DNA of 64,000 nucleotides from Pseudocalidococcus sp964653145 (GTDB lineage: Bacteria; Cyanobacteriota; Cyanobacteriia; Thermosynechococcales; Thermosynechococcaceae): the NCBI GenBank assembly GCA_964653145.1, contig CAZZCG010000001.1, positions 248,001-312,000 of the forward strand. The letters run 5' to 3'. Position numbers and translations under genes: made by a program. The notes beneath the pieces are model-generated. The model was not told the origin of the DNA and searched no databases. It worked only from the letters and a program-made list of their open reading frames with translations. Of the stretch, positions 35,072 to 44,599 are shown one piece after another. The number at the start of each line of letters is the position of its first letter. Position 1 is the stretch's first letter.

Positions 35072-38000
35072 TTATGGAGAAACCTGAGGATAAGCCCCTT
35101 GGCTGGCAAGGAGAGCCGCAGTTTGACGATGGTTGAGGGGGGCGTGGAAAAGATACCCTTGGGCATAGTGACACCCTAAGTCTCTGAGGGCCTGGGCTTG
35201 GTACTCAGTCTCAACACCCTCTGCGATCACCTCCATCTGTAAGCTTTGCCCAAGACTGACCATGGCCTGGATGATGTCAGCACTGGATTGTTGACTATTG
35301 GGTTGCAGGGTTCCCCAGAGGGGCTGGGCAGTGGGGTCGAGGCGAGTCACGAAAGAGCGATCAATTTTCAGAGCCCGGATTGGTAATTGATGCAGTCGGC
35401 TTAGGGAGGAATAGCCCGTCCCAAAGTCATCAATATTCAAAAACACCCCCAAATCCTGCAGTTGTTGCGCCACTCGCACCACCACATCGAGGCTGGTCAT
35501 CATCGCCGACTCGGTAATTTCCAAATGCAAATATTGGGGCGGTAATTGATGCGCCTCGAGAATGGCGGCTACATCCCGGACTAAATTCCGTTGTAAAAAC
35601 TGTTGGGGAGCTAAATTCACACTCAGTTTCGGGAAATGCTCACCTCCCAATTCGGCATACCATTGACTGGATTGGGCCACGGCGGTTTCCAAAACCCACT
35701 GTCCCAGGGGCAGCATCAGGCCAGTTTCTTCAGCAAGTGGGATAAATTCACTGGGAGCAATCACCCCGCGCTCAGGATGAAACCAACGACATAGGGCCTC
35801 CAGGCCAATGACTGTGCGAGACGTTAAATTCACAATCGGTTGATAGAACACCTGTAGCCCCCGCAGCCCCTCGGAACCGGATGGATCAAGACAGTTCTGG
35901 GCCTGGTTTAGGGCCGCGCGGAGTTCACCTTCTAAGCTGAGGGTAAATTGGGCCTCAAGGTGCATTTCTGGTGTAAAGGTCAGGGATTGTTGCCGGCCCC
36001 GTCGCTTGGCCTGGTACATGGCAATATCAGCATCTCGAAGTAGTTCGTCCGGTTGGTGATAGGCTTCTGAACTCCAGGCCACGCCGATGCTCAGGGTCAA
36101 GTTAATCCGGTTTTCATTGACGGTTATGGGTAGGGTAGCAGTCTCTTGCAAGCGTTGAATTAAGTGTTCCAAAGCCTTCCCATCACTCATTTCTTCAGCG
36201 AGTAAAACAAACTCATCCCCACTCAGTCGCGCCAAGGTATCGGTGGCCCGCAAAATAGTGCGTAACCGCTCGGCCATGGTCATGAGTATCTGATCTCCGG
36301 CCTGGTGTCCCAAACTGTCATTGACCCGTTTAAATCGATCCAGATCAATAAACAGCAGGACAAAGGGGCGATCTGGATGGCGTTGGTAGCGGGCCCAGGC
36401 CTGGTTCAGTCGTTCCATTAACAACACCCGATTGGGCAGGCCTGTGAGAGGGTCATAGAGGGCATCGTGGATTAACTGAAACTCAATTTTTTTCCGTCGC
36501 GTCACCTCCCGGCCCAAGCATTGATATTCTCTGAGTTCCTGGTTGCTGTCGTAGAGGGCGCGAATTGTCCACTCATACCAGGCCTGGTCACCCTGGGGGG
36601 TATGCAAGTAACATTCCAAGGTTCCCACCGGAAAACTGGGGCTGAGAGCCTCCATCTGCTGCTGAAACCGCGCCATTTCCACCTCATCAAAGGGGTGCTG
36701 CACTGGTTCGTCGAGGATACAGTCCCCCGAAAAAGGTGTTTTTCTATTGCCATGGAGATACCTGATAAAGGCTTCGTTGGCAAAGGTCAGCAGGCCATCG
36801 GGGCTACAGCGATAAATGAGTTCGGTCTGATCTTCAACGATGGCCCGATAACGCGCTTCTTGATCCCGCAATTGCCCGATTAATGTCGCGCGATTCACGG
36901 CAATCCCCACTTGGACAGAAAGTTGCTTCAGCAGATCCACCTCGTCCGCTTCCCAGATCCGGGGACTTTGGCAATGTTGGGCAATGAGCAGTCCCAGGAG
37001 CTCGTCCTGATTCGTAATTGGAACTACCAAATTGGCCTGTACCTGGAACTGATCTAAAAACTCGATGTAGCAAGGGTTAATCTCAGATTCAAAAATGTTG
37101 GCCACCTGGGAAATGCGCCCAAGCCGATAGGGACCCACCTGGGATGCCCCAAAGCAGGGATCGTAAATCACCCGCCCCAAAATGGCATAGTCCGGATGAT
37201 CCACCGCTTCAACCACCACCCGGCCAGACCAATCCGGCGCAAATTGATAGATGATCACCCGATTCACATTCAAAAAGGCTCGAACTTCATCCACGGTGGT
37301 TTGGAGAATTTCTTGGGTTTCCCAGGATTCCCGGACTTTGATGGTCAATCGCAGTAAAAGTTCTGTCAGTTCTGAGCGACGTTGCCGTTCGCTTTCAATG
37401 CGTTTGCGATCCGTAATGTTCTGCAGATAAACCGAGAGGCCGCCGGGGGTGGGATAGATGTGGGCTAAATTCCAGGTTTGGGTGAAGCTACAAAAATATT
37501 CTGTTTTCTGGGGGGTTTGGGTTGCCATTGCCAAGTTGGCGGAGTCGAAAAATGCGGTGTTGCGTAAATCGGGAAAGACATCCCACGGTGATTGTCCCAG
37601 CAGTTGTCCCCGAGATAAGCCGGTTTGTTGCTCAAAGTTGCGATTCACATAGGTCAGTTTGCCCTCCCCATTAATTGAGATGAAGGCGTCGGTCGTTTTT
37701 TCTAAAACCGTACTCAGTTCCTGGTTGACTTCAGCTAAGCGGGCTTCGGCAATTCGGCGAGTGGTGACATCTTGGAAATAAATCGCCAGGCCAGGTTCAA
37801 CGGGATAGGCTTTGACATAAAACCAGCGCCCCAGGCCTGGGTAAAAAGCTTCGATTTCGGTTGGCACTTTTTCCTCTAGTGCTGTTCTCAGACCCACCTC
37901 AAAGGGAGTAGCACGGGCATCGGCAAACAGATCCCAGAGATTATGGTTAAGCACCTGGGCCTGGTCTAAGCCAACGGTCTCCAGAAACTTGGTATTGCAG

Positions 38001-39619
38001 TAGGTAATCTGCCAATCTTGATTGAGGGCAAAAAAGCCATCGGTGGTACTTTCTAAAACCGTGGTCAGTTCACGATTTACCTGCTTTACGTTATCTTCAG
38101 CGAGCTTGCGGTTCGTTATATCTTGGAAATAAACCGCCATTCCCTCATCCGTTGGATAGCCCCGGACTAAAAACCAGCGATCAACCCCTGGGCATTGATC
38201 CTCAAAGGCAATGGGAATTCGCTCCTCCAGGGCCTGGCGATAGTATTCCATGGTGGGGGTACCAATCACCCTTGGAAGCACCTCCCAAAGGGCTTTGCCA
38301 ACAATGGCATCGGCAGCCACATTCAAGGACTGCTCAAAGTTTCGGTTGACGTAGGTGAACTGCCAGTCAAAATTGAGGGCAAAAAAACCATCCGTGGTGG
38401 ACTCTAAGACCTGGCTGAGTTTGTTATTAATATTTTCAATTTTCTGTTCCGCTAACTTTTTCTCAGTAACCTTTTGAAAATAAATCGAGAGGCCTTTTTC
38501 AGTGGGATAAGCCCGCACCCAAAACCAATCCTGAGTTCCCTGATAGTATTCTTCAAACTCTACGGGTACCTTGGTCGCTAGGGCCCGGGTATATTCCGAT
38601 TCAAACAAGGTGCCACGGGCATCACTGAAAATCTCCCAAAGGTTTTTACCCAGCAGGTCTTCCCGTTTTACCCCAAGATTGATTTCAAAGTTGCGGTTGA
38701 GATAGGTGATGTTCCAGTCATGATCCACACTAAAAAAGCCGTCGGTCGTACTTTCTAAAATATCGGTAACAGCGGCATAGGCCTGTTCCAATTTCAAGCG
38801 GGATTCTTTGCGCTCGGTAATGTCCTTTTTGACATCAAAACAGCCCCGGATCCAGCCGCGATCATCGTAGAGACAGACAAAGTTACAGTCCGCCCAAAAC
38901 TCGGTGCCATCTAGGCGTTTCAGATGCAATTCCGTTTGAAATTTACCCAGGTCAAATAGGGCTCGTAATAATCGCCGCCCCGTCCCCAGGTCGCCTTGAA
39001 AAAAGTCACCAAAACTGAGCCCTAGGATTCGCTCACGCCCACCCCGATACAGGGTACAGGTGGCATCATTGACCTTCGTAATTTTTAGGTTAAACAGAGC
39101 ATAATCAATGGCTGCATCCCGCTCGGTCACATTTTGCCAGTTGAGGGGGCGGGGTAGAAGTTTAAAGAAACAAGCATCCAAGGACTGCTCAAAGAAGGTT
39201 TGCAGGAGTTCTTCGTTGGCCGTTAGTTGCTTTTCCACTAATCGCCGCTGGGTCACGTCCCGGGAGGTGGTCACCACAAGGAGAACATTCCCCGCTTCAT
39301 CGAGAATGGGTCGGCTCAGGGTTTCAACCCAGATGTATCCCCCGGATTTTTTCCGCATGCGGTAAGTAATACTGACATTTGTTACCCCCTGTAGAGTGAG
39401 GGCGTGGGCCCCAGAACGAAAACTTTCTACATCATCTGGATGAAATAAAAAATAGGGTGTACTCCCGACTAATTCTTCCGGCTCATAGCCTAGGAGGTCT
39501 CGAGACGATGGCGTCAGATAGAGGTAGGTTCCATCAGGTTCATGCACACAGATCAAATCATCTGTATGCAAAGCTAAAAGCTGAGCAAAATCACCAGTTA
39601 ATTCCTTAAGCATCAACAA
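35072..39619 (-). CDS. Multi-PAS, GAF (cyanobacteriochrome-like), GGDEF-EAL c-di-GMP enzyme
   Basis: This 1515-residue soluble sensor has PAS domains at about 10-130, 133-275, 285-395, 400-510, 515-625 and 635-740, a GAF domain at 760-915, another PAS at 920-1045, GGDEF at 1050-1215 and EAL at 1240-1510. PAS 3-6 are repeats of each other (VLESTTDGFF recurs). The GAF has Asp820-Pro-Cys822-Phe823 and Cys850-Tyr851 before FLDQFQVQANLVVPI, as in DXCF-type cyanobacteriochromes except Tyr for the usual His. The cyclase motif is SGDEF (1133-1137) rather than GGDEF. The EAL domain keeps its metal and catalytic residues (LEAL, EITESAMM, NIDDFGTGYSSL, LKIDRSF, AEGVE), so phosphodiesterase activity is likely. 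No membrane helix is present. Confidence 0.92.
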   Translation of the reverse strand: MLMLKELTGDFAQLLALHTDDLICVHEPDGTYLYLTPSSRDLLGYEPEELVGSTPYFLFHPDDVESFRSGAHALTLQGVTNVSITYRMRKKSGGYIWVETLSRPILDEAGNVLLVVTTSRDVTQRRLVEKQLTANEELLQTFFEQSLDACFFKLLPRPLNWQNVTERDAAIDYALFNLKITKVNDATCTLYRGGRERILGLSFGDFFQGDLGTGRRLLRALFDLGKFQTELHLKRLDGTEFWADCNFVCLYDDRGWIRGCFDVKKDITERKESRLKLEQAYAAVTDILESTTDGFFSVDHDWNITYLNRNFEINLGVKREDLLGKNLWEIFSDARGTLFESEYTRALATKVPVEFEEYYQGTQDWFWVRAYPTEKGLSIYFQKVTEKKLAEQKIENINNKLSQVLESTTDGFFALNFDWQFTYVNRNFEQSLNVAADAIVGKALWEVLPRVIGTPTMEYYRQALEERIPIAFEDQCPGVDRWFLVRGYPTDEGMAVYFQDITNRKLAEDNVKQVNRELTTVLESTTDGFFALNQDWQITYCNTKFLETVGLDQAQVLNHNLWDLFADARATPFEVGLRTALEEKVPTEIEAFYPGLGRWFYVKAYPVEPGLAIYFQDVTTRRIAEARLAEVNQELSTVLEKTTDAFISINGEGKLTYVNRNFEQQTGLSRGQLLGQSPWDVFPDLRNTAFFDSANLAMATQTPQKTEYFCSFTQTWNLAHIYPTPGGLSVYLQNITDRKRIESERQRRSELTELLLRLTIKVRESWETQEILQTTVDEVRAFLNVNRVIIYQFAPDWSGRVVVEAVDHPDYAILGRVIYDPCFGASQVGPYRLGRISQVANIFESEINPCYIEFLDQFQVQANLVVPITNQDELLGLLIAQHCQSPRIWEADEVDLLKQLSVQVGIAVNRATLIGQLRDQEARYRAIVEDQTELIYRCSPDGLLTFANEAFIRYLHGNRKTPFSGDCILDEPVQHPFDEVEMARFQQQMEALSPSFPVGTLECYLHTPQGDQAWYEWTIRALYDSNQELREYQCLGREVTRRKKIEFQLIHDALYDPLTGLPNRVLLMERLNQAWARYQRHPDRPFVLLFIDLDRFKRVNDSLGHQAGDQILMTMAERLRTILRATDTLARLSGDEFVLLAEEMSDGKALEHLIQRLQETATLPITVNENRINLTLSIGVAWSSEAYHQPDELLRDADIAMYQAKRRGRQQSLTFTPEMHLEAQFTLSLEGELRAALNQAQNCLDPSGSEGLRGLQVFYQPIVNLTSRTVIGLEALCRWFHPERGVIAPSEFIPLAEETGLMLPLGQWVLETAVAQSSQWYAELGGEHFPKLSVNLAPQQFLQRNLVRDVAAILEAHQLPPQYLHLEITESAMMTSLDVVVRVAQQLQDLGVFLNIDDFGTGYSSLSRLHQLPIRALKIDRSFVTRLDPTAQPLWGTLQPNSQQSSADIIQAMVSLGQSLQMEVIAEGVETEYQAQALRDLGCHYAQGYLFHAPLNHRQTAALLASQGAYPQVSP

Positions 39620-39988
39620 TTAGCAACAGGATATTAAGGGAATTAAGAAGAAATATATTTTTAAGGCTACTATAACACAGTTAATTTTTTCTGAGATTAT
39701 AAGTCAATTCGAGTGACACCCTGAAGGAGTAAGCATGGGCAGAAAGACAAGGGAGTTGGGTCAATCTAGATGAATAGTCCTTTTGTTTCAGCAATGCAGC
39801 CAAAAATACTTAAAATCCTGCATGGATATACTTTTGAGAGCTACACTTTGCCGCAGTTTTAGAAGAAATAACCATTGTCGGGCCTGGGAGCTTCTGCAAA
39901 TGAGGGGAACTAGACAATCGCTTGAGAAGTTTACAATTGTTAATCAGTAATGACAGTTATGAGCGTTATGACTTGCTATCCATTGCCC
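39620..39988. other. AT-rich intergenic stretch upstream of the PAS/GGDEF/EAL gene
   Basis: These 369 bases separate two minus-strand genes. The half next to the sensor gene is clearly AT-rich and should carry its promoter, but no clear -10/-35 pair or operator repeat is seen. No small ORF with a ribosome binding site and no stable hairpin stood out. Confidence 0.4.
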
Positions 39989-40732
39989 CTATTGCAATGA
40001 TCGGCGGACAAAGCCATCGGCCTCCATGTTCACCGGAGCAATAATTTCCCGTAGGGGCATCGAGCGGGTTTCACCACTAAAAACGTGGCATTGATAAACC
40101 ATTTGTTCTGTCCAGTCCAGGGCCGTTAACCACCCACTCCGGCGATGATAGGCTCCAGTGTCGATATCTAACCAACCTGCACCGGCCGCCACCTGGCCTG
40201 GAGTTATGCCCGGAAGCGTGAACGTAATGGTGTGGCCAACGATAATCACTTTATCGGGGAAATAGGGCTCAGGCCAGGCATGAAATTCTCGCCGCACCCA
40301 ACAAAATTGATAGTGACTTTGCAAATCTAGGGGCAAGTTGGGATCAACTCCAGCATGCACTAGCCAAATATCCCCCAGATCTAGATAGAGGGGTAAGCTA
40401 GCCATCCAGGCCAGGTGTTCCTCCAGTTGGGTATTACTGCGGTAACTGCTCAGGGTTTCTTCTCCGCCACAGGACGACCAGGCCAATAAATTACTCGGAT
40501 CACTGGCGTTGGCCAGGGCCCCAAGCATCATGTCCTCGTGGTTACCAAGAAGACAGTAGTAGCCGTGAGTTTTAACCAACTCCACCACAGAGGAACTATT
40601 GGGGCCACGATCCACTAGATCCCCAAGGAAATAGATTTCATCGGCCTGGCCTGGTTCCAGAAATTCCAGCAGCGTATTTAATCCGAGGTAATGACCATGG
40701 ACATCGCCAATAATGATACGCCGCGGTTGCAT
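39989..40732 (-). CDS. PPP-type serine/threonine protein phosphatase or related metallophosphoesterase
   Basis: The 247-residue enzyme has the three phosphoesterase motifs GDVHG, GDLVDRGPNS and GNHEDM, plus HAGVDP and HTIT-like C-terminal His residues (VGHTITF, WLVHAGVDPN), which hold a two-metal centre. Bacterial members include PrpA/B-like protein phosphatases and relatives of diadenosine tetraphosphatase; the size favours a PrpE/ApaH-like single-domain enzyme. The substrate is not determined. It lies 11 bases downstream of the DUF3370 gene, so the two may be co-transcribed. Confidence 0.85.
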   Translation of the reverse strand: MQPRRIIIGDVHGHYLGLNTLLEFLEPGQADEIYFLGDLVDRGPNSSSVVELVKTHGYYCLLGNHEDMMLGALANASDPSNLLAWSSCGGEETLSSYRSNTQLEEHLAWMASLPLYLDLGDIWLVHAGVDPNLPLDLQSHYQFCWVRREFHAWPEPYFPDKVIIVGHTITFTLPGITPGQVAAGAGWLDIDTGAYHRRSGWLTALDWTEQMVYQCHVFSGETRSMPLREIIAPVNMEADGFVRRSLQ

Positions 40733-40743
40733 GGGGGCTCAGT

Positions 40744-42537
40744 TTAGGGAGTTGAGGCAGGGCGAGGGAGCGAGGAGGTCAGGGGTTCCGTCGGGGGTGA
40801 CTGAACCGTGTTGTCATAGTTTAAGGCCGAGAGGGTATTGATCGTCAGCACTTGGGGAGGGGTGGCATCGGGGGGATAGAGAAAATCCACTTGGGCAAGG
40901 CGGCGTTCTCCAGGACGAAGATTGATTACCGCCAAGGAATCCCCCAGCTGTCCCCGGCGTTGAACCAAATGGAGATACCGCACCTGCTCTTCACCAAACT
41001 CATTGGGGAAAACAACCCGGACTGTGCCACGGAAAAATACTTGGGGTGCGGGGGGATTCAAAAACTGGAGACCGTTGCGATTAAAGTCATCCTTGAGGGG
41101 GGTTTGCAGGGTCAGGTTCACCGATTGGGCCTGGTTGGTTGGGTTGTGCAGGGGCACAGTCATGCTGTAATGAACCCCGTAATTTCCGTGGGCGTAATAG
41201 GCGGTATCGGGATAACGGACTAACATCGGCGCGCTTTGGACTTGACCAGTTCCAAGAGTTCCCCGCTGGAGGGTACTAATCCCATAGGAAATGGCCTGCC
41301 CGCGCCCAGGAATATTCAGGTAATCATGGCCTGGATCCGTAAGTTGTGCTGACCACTGGGACCCACGACTGACCCCAGCAACTCGGCCATAGAAGAAACG
41401 GGCAGCATTACTTTGACTGGGGGGCGTGGGGGTAATGTCTCGGGGGGAAACAAGGCCCCCATACTGCAACATACTCTGCCATTCCTCAAGGGTGGGGGCG
41501 CGTTCCGAACCATCAGGATTGGTGCGGGCATACATAGACATGTGGGCTAGGTAGAGTGGGCCCGTGCTGTCCAAATGCATCAGGGTGCTGCGGCCATTGG
41601 AAGAGGCAACTCCACCCACCGGGCTCTGATCGGGAACCAAAGGGGTTTTTGGGGCCACCTGGCCATCGGGTGTCACCATCAATTCCTGTTGGGCACGCCA
41701 GGCCGCGGCCCGGGGATTACTTCGCGGCAAGGGTAAAATCAGGTTAGCCAACATCCGACTCTCCCCTGGGGGAATCATGACTTGTGTGGGCCAAAAGGTC
41801 TGACGAACTCCCCGAAGAATTTGATTCATCGCCCGACTCCCAGGCCCCGAGAAGACAAAACCAGTGGGATTATCGGCAATGGCAGGCAGGGTGCGAAAGG
41901 GCGCGTCGGGGGTACTTAAAAAGCTTGCGGCCTGGAGAAATCGAACATAGACCGTTTGATTCGAAGGGTTCTTGGCCAATAAACCCAGGTAGAGGGAAGG
42001 GACGTAGGCGGCTGAGTTGGATTGGGTGACATGGTGGGCAAAGACATCAAACCGGCCATTTAAGGGGTAATTGAGGTGGGCACTGGGTTGGGCTTTTCCT
42101 TGGCCTGGAAAGGTAGAGAGCAAAATCCCCTCGCTTCTGACCATTTCTGGGCTATTGCTATTGAAAACCGGAACATCGTCCAGTCGGCCTGGGAGCGGGC
42201 GCACCTGCTGCGGGATGAAGGCGATCCCATTGGGGATATTTGTGATGGGGGCAGAGGGCGTGGGTAGAGTTGGAACTGGAACCGCAGTTGTCGTGACGGG
42301 GATCAGTGGCTGGGCAAGGGTTGGAGAGATTGGATTATTCGGTGGAGCGGAGGGTTGAGCCAAGGGCTGTGGGGGTGGAGATAGGCGAGGGTTGCCAACA
42401 CTCACGGGGGTTGAATTGGGAGATGTTAGGCGTGGTGCAGGAAATTGTTGACGTTCAAGGCTGGGAATTTGTTGGGGTGGTAAGTTCGGCGTGGCCTGGG
42501 CCAGAACAACAGGTAAAAGCATAACAAAACCATTCAA
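40744..42537 (-). CDS. DUF3370 family exported protein
   Basis: The 597-residue protein starts with a short hydrophobic signal segment (NGFVMLLPVVLAQA). About 100 residues rich in Pro, Gln and Thr follow, then the DUF3370 domain from LRPLPG-like VRPLPGRLDDVPVFNSNSP and LNYPLNGRFDVFAHHVTQSN to near the C-terminus. Beta-strand-rich segments (VRVVFPNEFGEEQVRYLHLV) predominate. The family occurs in cyanobacteria and its function is unknown; the signal suggests periplasm or cell surface. A Pro/Thr/Ser tail ends the protein. Confidence 0.82.
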   Translation of the reverse strand: MNGFVMLLPVVLAQATPNLPPQQIPSLERQQFPAPRLTSPNSTPVSVGNPRLSPPPQPLAQPSAPPNNPISPTLAQPLIPVTTTAVPVPTLPTPSAPITNIPNGIAFIPQQVRPLPGRLDDVPVFNSNSPEMVRSEGILLSTFPGQGKAQPSAHLNYPLNGRFDVFAHHVTQSNSAAYVPSLYLGLLAKNPSNQTVYVRFLQAASFLSTPDAPFRTLPAIADNPTGFVFSGPGSRAMNQILRGVRQTFWPTQVMIPPGESRMLANLILPLPRSNPRAAAWRAQQELMVTPDGQVAPKTPLVPDQSPVGGVASSNGRSTLMHLDSTGPLYLAHMSMYARTNPDGSERAPTLEEWQSMLQYGGLVSPRDITPTPPSQSNAARFFYGRVAGVSRGSQWSAQLTDPGHDYLNIPGRGQAISYGISTLQRGTLGTGQVQSAPMLVRYPDTAYYAHGNYGVHYSMTVPLHNPTNQAQSVNLTLQTPLKDDFNRNGLQFLNPPAPQVFFRGTVRVVFPNEFGEEQVRYLHLVQRRGQLGDSLAVINLRPGERRLAQVDFLYPPDATPPQVLTINTLSALNYDNTVQSPPTEPLTSSLPRPASTP

Positions 42538-42702
42538 TCAACTTCAGCCAGTCAGCCAAATTTTGCTGTGGGAGGTGTTCGCAAAAATTTAGCTTTCAGA
42601 AGTATAGCCTAGTCCTTCTGATTGTGTTGCGGGGTTGAATTAAATTTTTTAATTGTCCGTATTTCCATACGCTCGAATTGGCATGGGGCAATTGTCCAGG
42701 CC

Positions 42703-44460
42703 CTACATTCGTTCCAGGGTTTTAATTCCTAGTAAGCCTAAGCCAAGTTTTAAGGTTTGGGCCGTGAGTTGACAGAGGGCAAGGCGGGTTGGGCGTTCAG
42801 ATTCCGGAGCGGTTAATACTGGGCAACGATCATAAAATTGATTAAACTTTTGACTCAATTCAAAGAGATATTGGCACAGGCGGTTGGGCAGGAGTTCCAG
42901 GGCCACCATGTCTAAAATGTCAGGAAATGCCAACAAGTGTTTGCCCAGGCCAAGTTCGGTTTCCTCAATTAAGTGGAGAGCACTCTCCGTTGAAAGTTGT
43001 GCCAAATCGATATTGCCTTTACGGGTGATCCCCTGAATCCGCACAAAGGCATAAATCAAATAGGGAGCTGTATTACCCTGCAATGAAAGCATTTTGTCAA
43101 AGCTAAAGACATAGTTACTGTTGCGGTTTTGGCAGAGGTCGGCATACTTAACTGCCCCTAACCCCACAGCCTGGGCCACTGTGGCAATGAAGTCTGGAGA
43201 CTCTTGACGCCCCTCCTGCTCTAAACGGTTCAATAGGTCAGTTCTTGCCCGATCAATGGCTTCATCTAACAGCTCCTGCAGGCGAATCGTATCTCCAGAG
43301 CGGGTTTTAAGACGCTTACCTCCTTCCCCAAGCACCAGGCCAAAGGGGACATGCTGCATTTTTACGGTTTCTGGAATCCAACCGGCCCGCTGTGCCACTT
43401 GAAAGACCTGGGCAAAATGGGTGGCTTGGCCCGCATCAGTGACATAGATAAGCCATTGGGCCTGATCTTGGCGGATCCGGTAGCGAATTGCAGCTAAGTC
43501 GGTCGTAGCGTAGTTAAAGCCGCCATCGGATTTTTGAATAATTAAGGGCTGGGGTTCTCCGTCTTTATTGGTAAAACCCTCGAGAAACACACACTGAGCC
43601 CCCTGATCTGCCACAAGTAATCCTAAGGCTTTGAGATCATCCACCACTGCTGGCAACAGGGGATTGTAAAACGACTCGCCCCGCTCGGTTAAGTGAATAT
43701 CCAAAAGGTCGTAGATTTTCTGAAACTCCCGCCGCGATTGCTGACAGAGTAATTCCCAGGCCTGGCGACTTTCTAAATCCCCCTGTTGTAATTTGACCAC
43801 TGCTTCCCGAGAGGCGGTTTGAAAGTCTGGCTCAAGATCAAAGCGCTGTTTAGCTTGTTTGTAAAAACTCACCAAATCCCCCAAATCCAGGGCATCGGGC
43901 TGAGTTAAGGCATCAGGGTGGGCTGTGCGTAAATGGGTGATCAACATCCCAAACTGGGTTCCCCAATCCCCCACATGATTCAGCCGCAAAACAGTGTGGC
44001 CTTGAAATTCCAAAATTCGGGCAATGGCATCCCCAATGATCGTCGAGCGCAGATGGCCAACGTGCATCTCCTTGGCAATGTTGGGGCTGGAAAAATCCAC
44101 GACAATCCGCATAGGGGTTTTCGTTGGTTCGATCCCAAGGCGGGCATCCCCCAATTTGACCTTGAGGGCCGTGGCGACGTAACTGGGTAAGAGACGCAGA
44201 TTAATAAACCCCGGTCCAGCAATTTCCGGTTCCTGGCAAATTTCCTTGAGCTGTAGTTTTTCCACTAAGGCCTCGGCCAGTTGCCGGGGGTTTTGCCTAA
44301 CGGTTTTGCCCAACACCAAACAGACGTTGGACTGAAAATCCCCAAACTGAGGCTGACTGGCGGGGGCAACCAACACATCAGGTAAGGCAACCTGGGCCCC
44401 AAGCAGTTCTCTGAGGGCAACTCGAAATTTTTCCTGAAGCTGGTGCAGGGGGGTCGTCAT
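42703..44460 (-). CDS. argS: Arginyl-tRNA synthetase
   Basis: This class I synthetase charges tRNA-Arg. The start is ATG 44460 (MTTPLHQLQEKFRVALRELL), giving 585 residues and the usual Arg-tRNA N-terminal domain; an open frame continues 38 codons upstream but is not family-like. The HIGH motif is in AKEMHVGHLRSTIIGDAIAR, and the KMSKS-equivalent is degenerate (GGKRLKTRSGDTI), as is normal for ArgS. The C-terminal DALR domain ends with TLKLGLGLLGIKTLERM. It lies 139 bases from proC on the same strand. Confidence 0.95.
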   Translation of the reverse strand: MTTPLHQLQEKFRVALRELLGAQVALPDVLVAPASQPQFGDFQSNVCLVLGKTVRQNPRQLAEALVEKLQLKEICQEPEIAGPGFINLRLLPSYVATALKVKLGDARLGIEPTKTPMRIVVDFSSPNIAKEMHVGHLRSTIIGDAIARILEFQGHTVLRLNHVGDWGTQFGMLITHLRTAHPDALTQPDALDLGDLVSFYKQAKQRFDLEPDFQTASREAVVKLQQGDLESRQAWELLCQQSRREFQKIYDLLDIHLTERGESFYNPLLPAVVDDLKALGLLVADQGAQCVFLEGFTNKDGEPQPLIIQKSDGGFNYATTDLAAIRYRIRQDQAQWLIYVTDAGQATHFAQVFQVAQRAGWIPETVKMQHVPFGLVLGEGGKRLKTRSGDTIRLQELLDEAIDRARTDLLNRLEQEGRQESPDFIATVAQAVGLGAVKYADLCQNRNSNYVFSFDKMLSLQGNTAPYLIYAFVRIQGITRKGNIDLAQLSTESALHLIEETELGLGKHLLAFPDILDMVALELLPNRLCQYLFELSQKFNQFYDRCPVLTAPESERPTRLALCQLTAQTLKLGLGLLGIKTLERM

Positions 44461-44599
44461 GATCACAATCGTTGGGAGACTACTGACAGGTCTTTCCAGG
44501 CCTGGTCTAACCAAGCAGCATTTTGGATCATACCCCTGTTCTCTTAGCCAAACCGATCCCAGACCTGCAAACAAGGGCGATCACAGGCCCAATAGTTCT

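Noticed and set aside
42071..42358. Plus-strand ORFs inside the DUF3370 gene
   Set aside because: They lie opposite a Pro/Thr-rich low-complexity coding region that leaves open frames on the other strand by composition alone.
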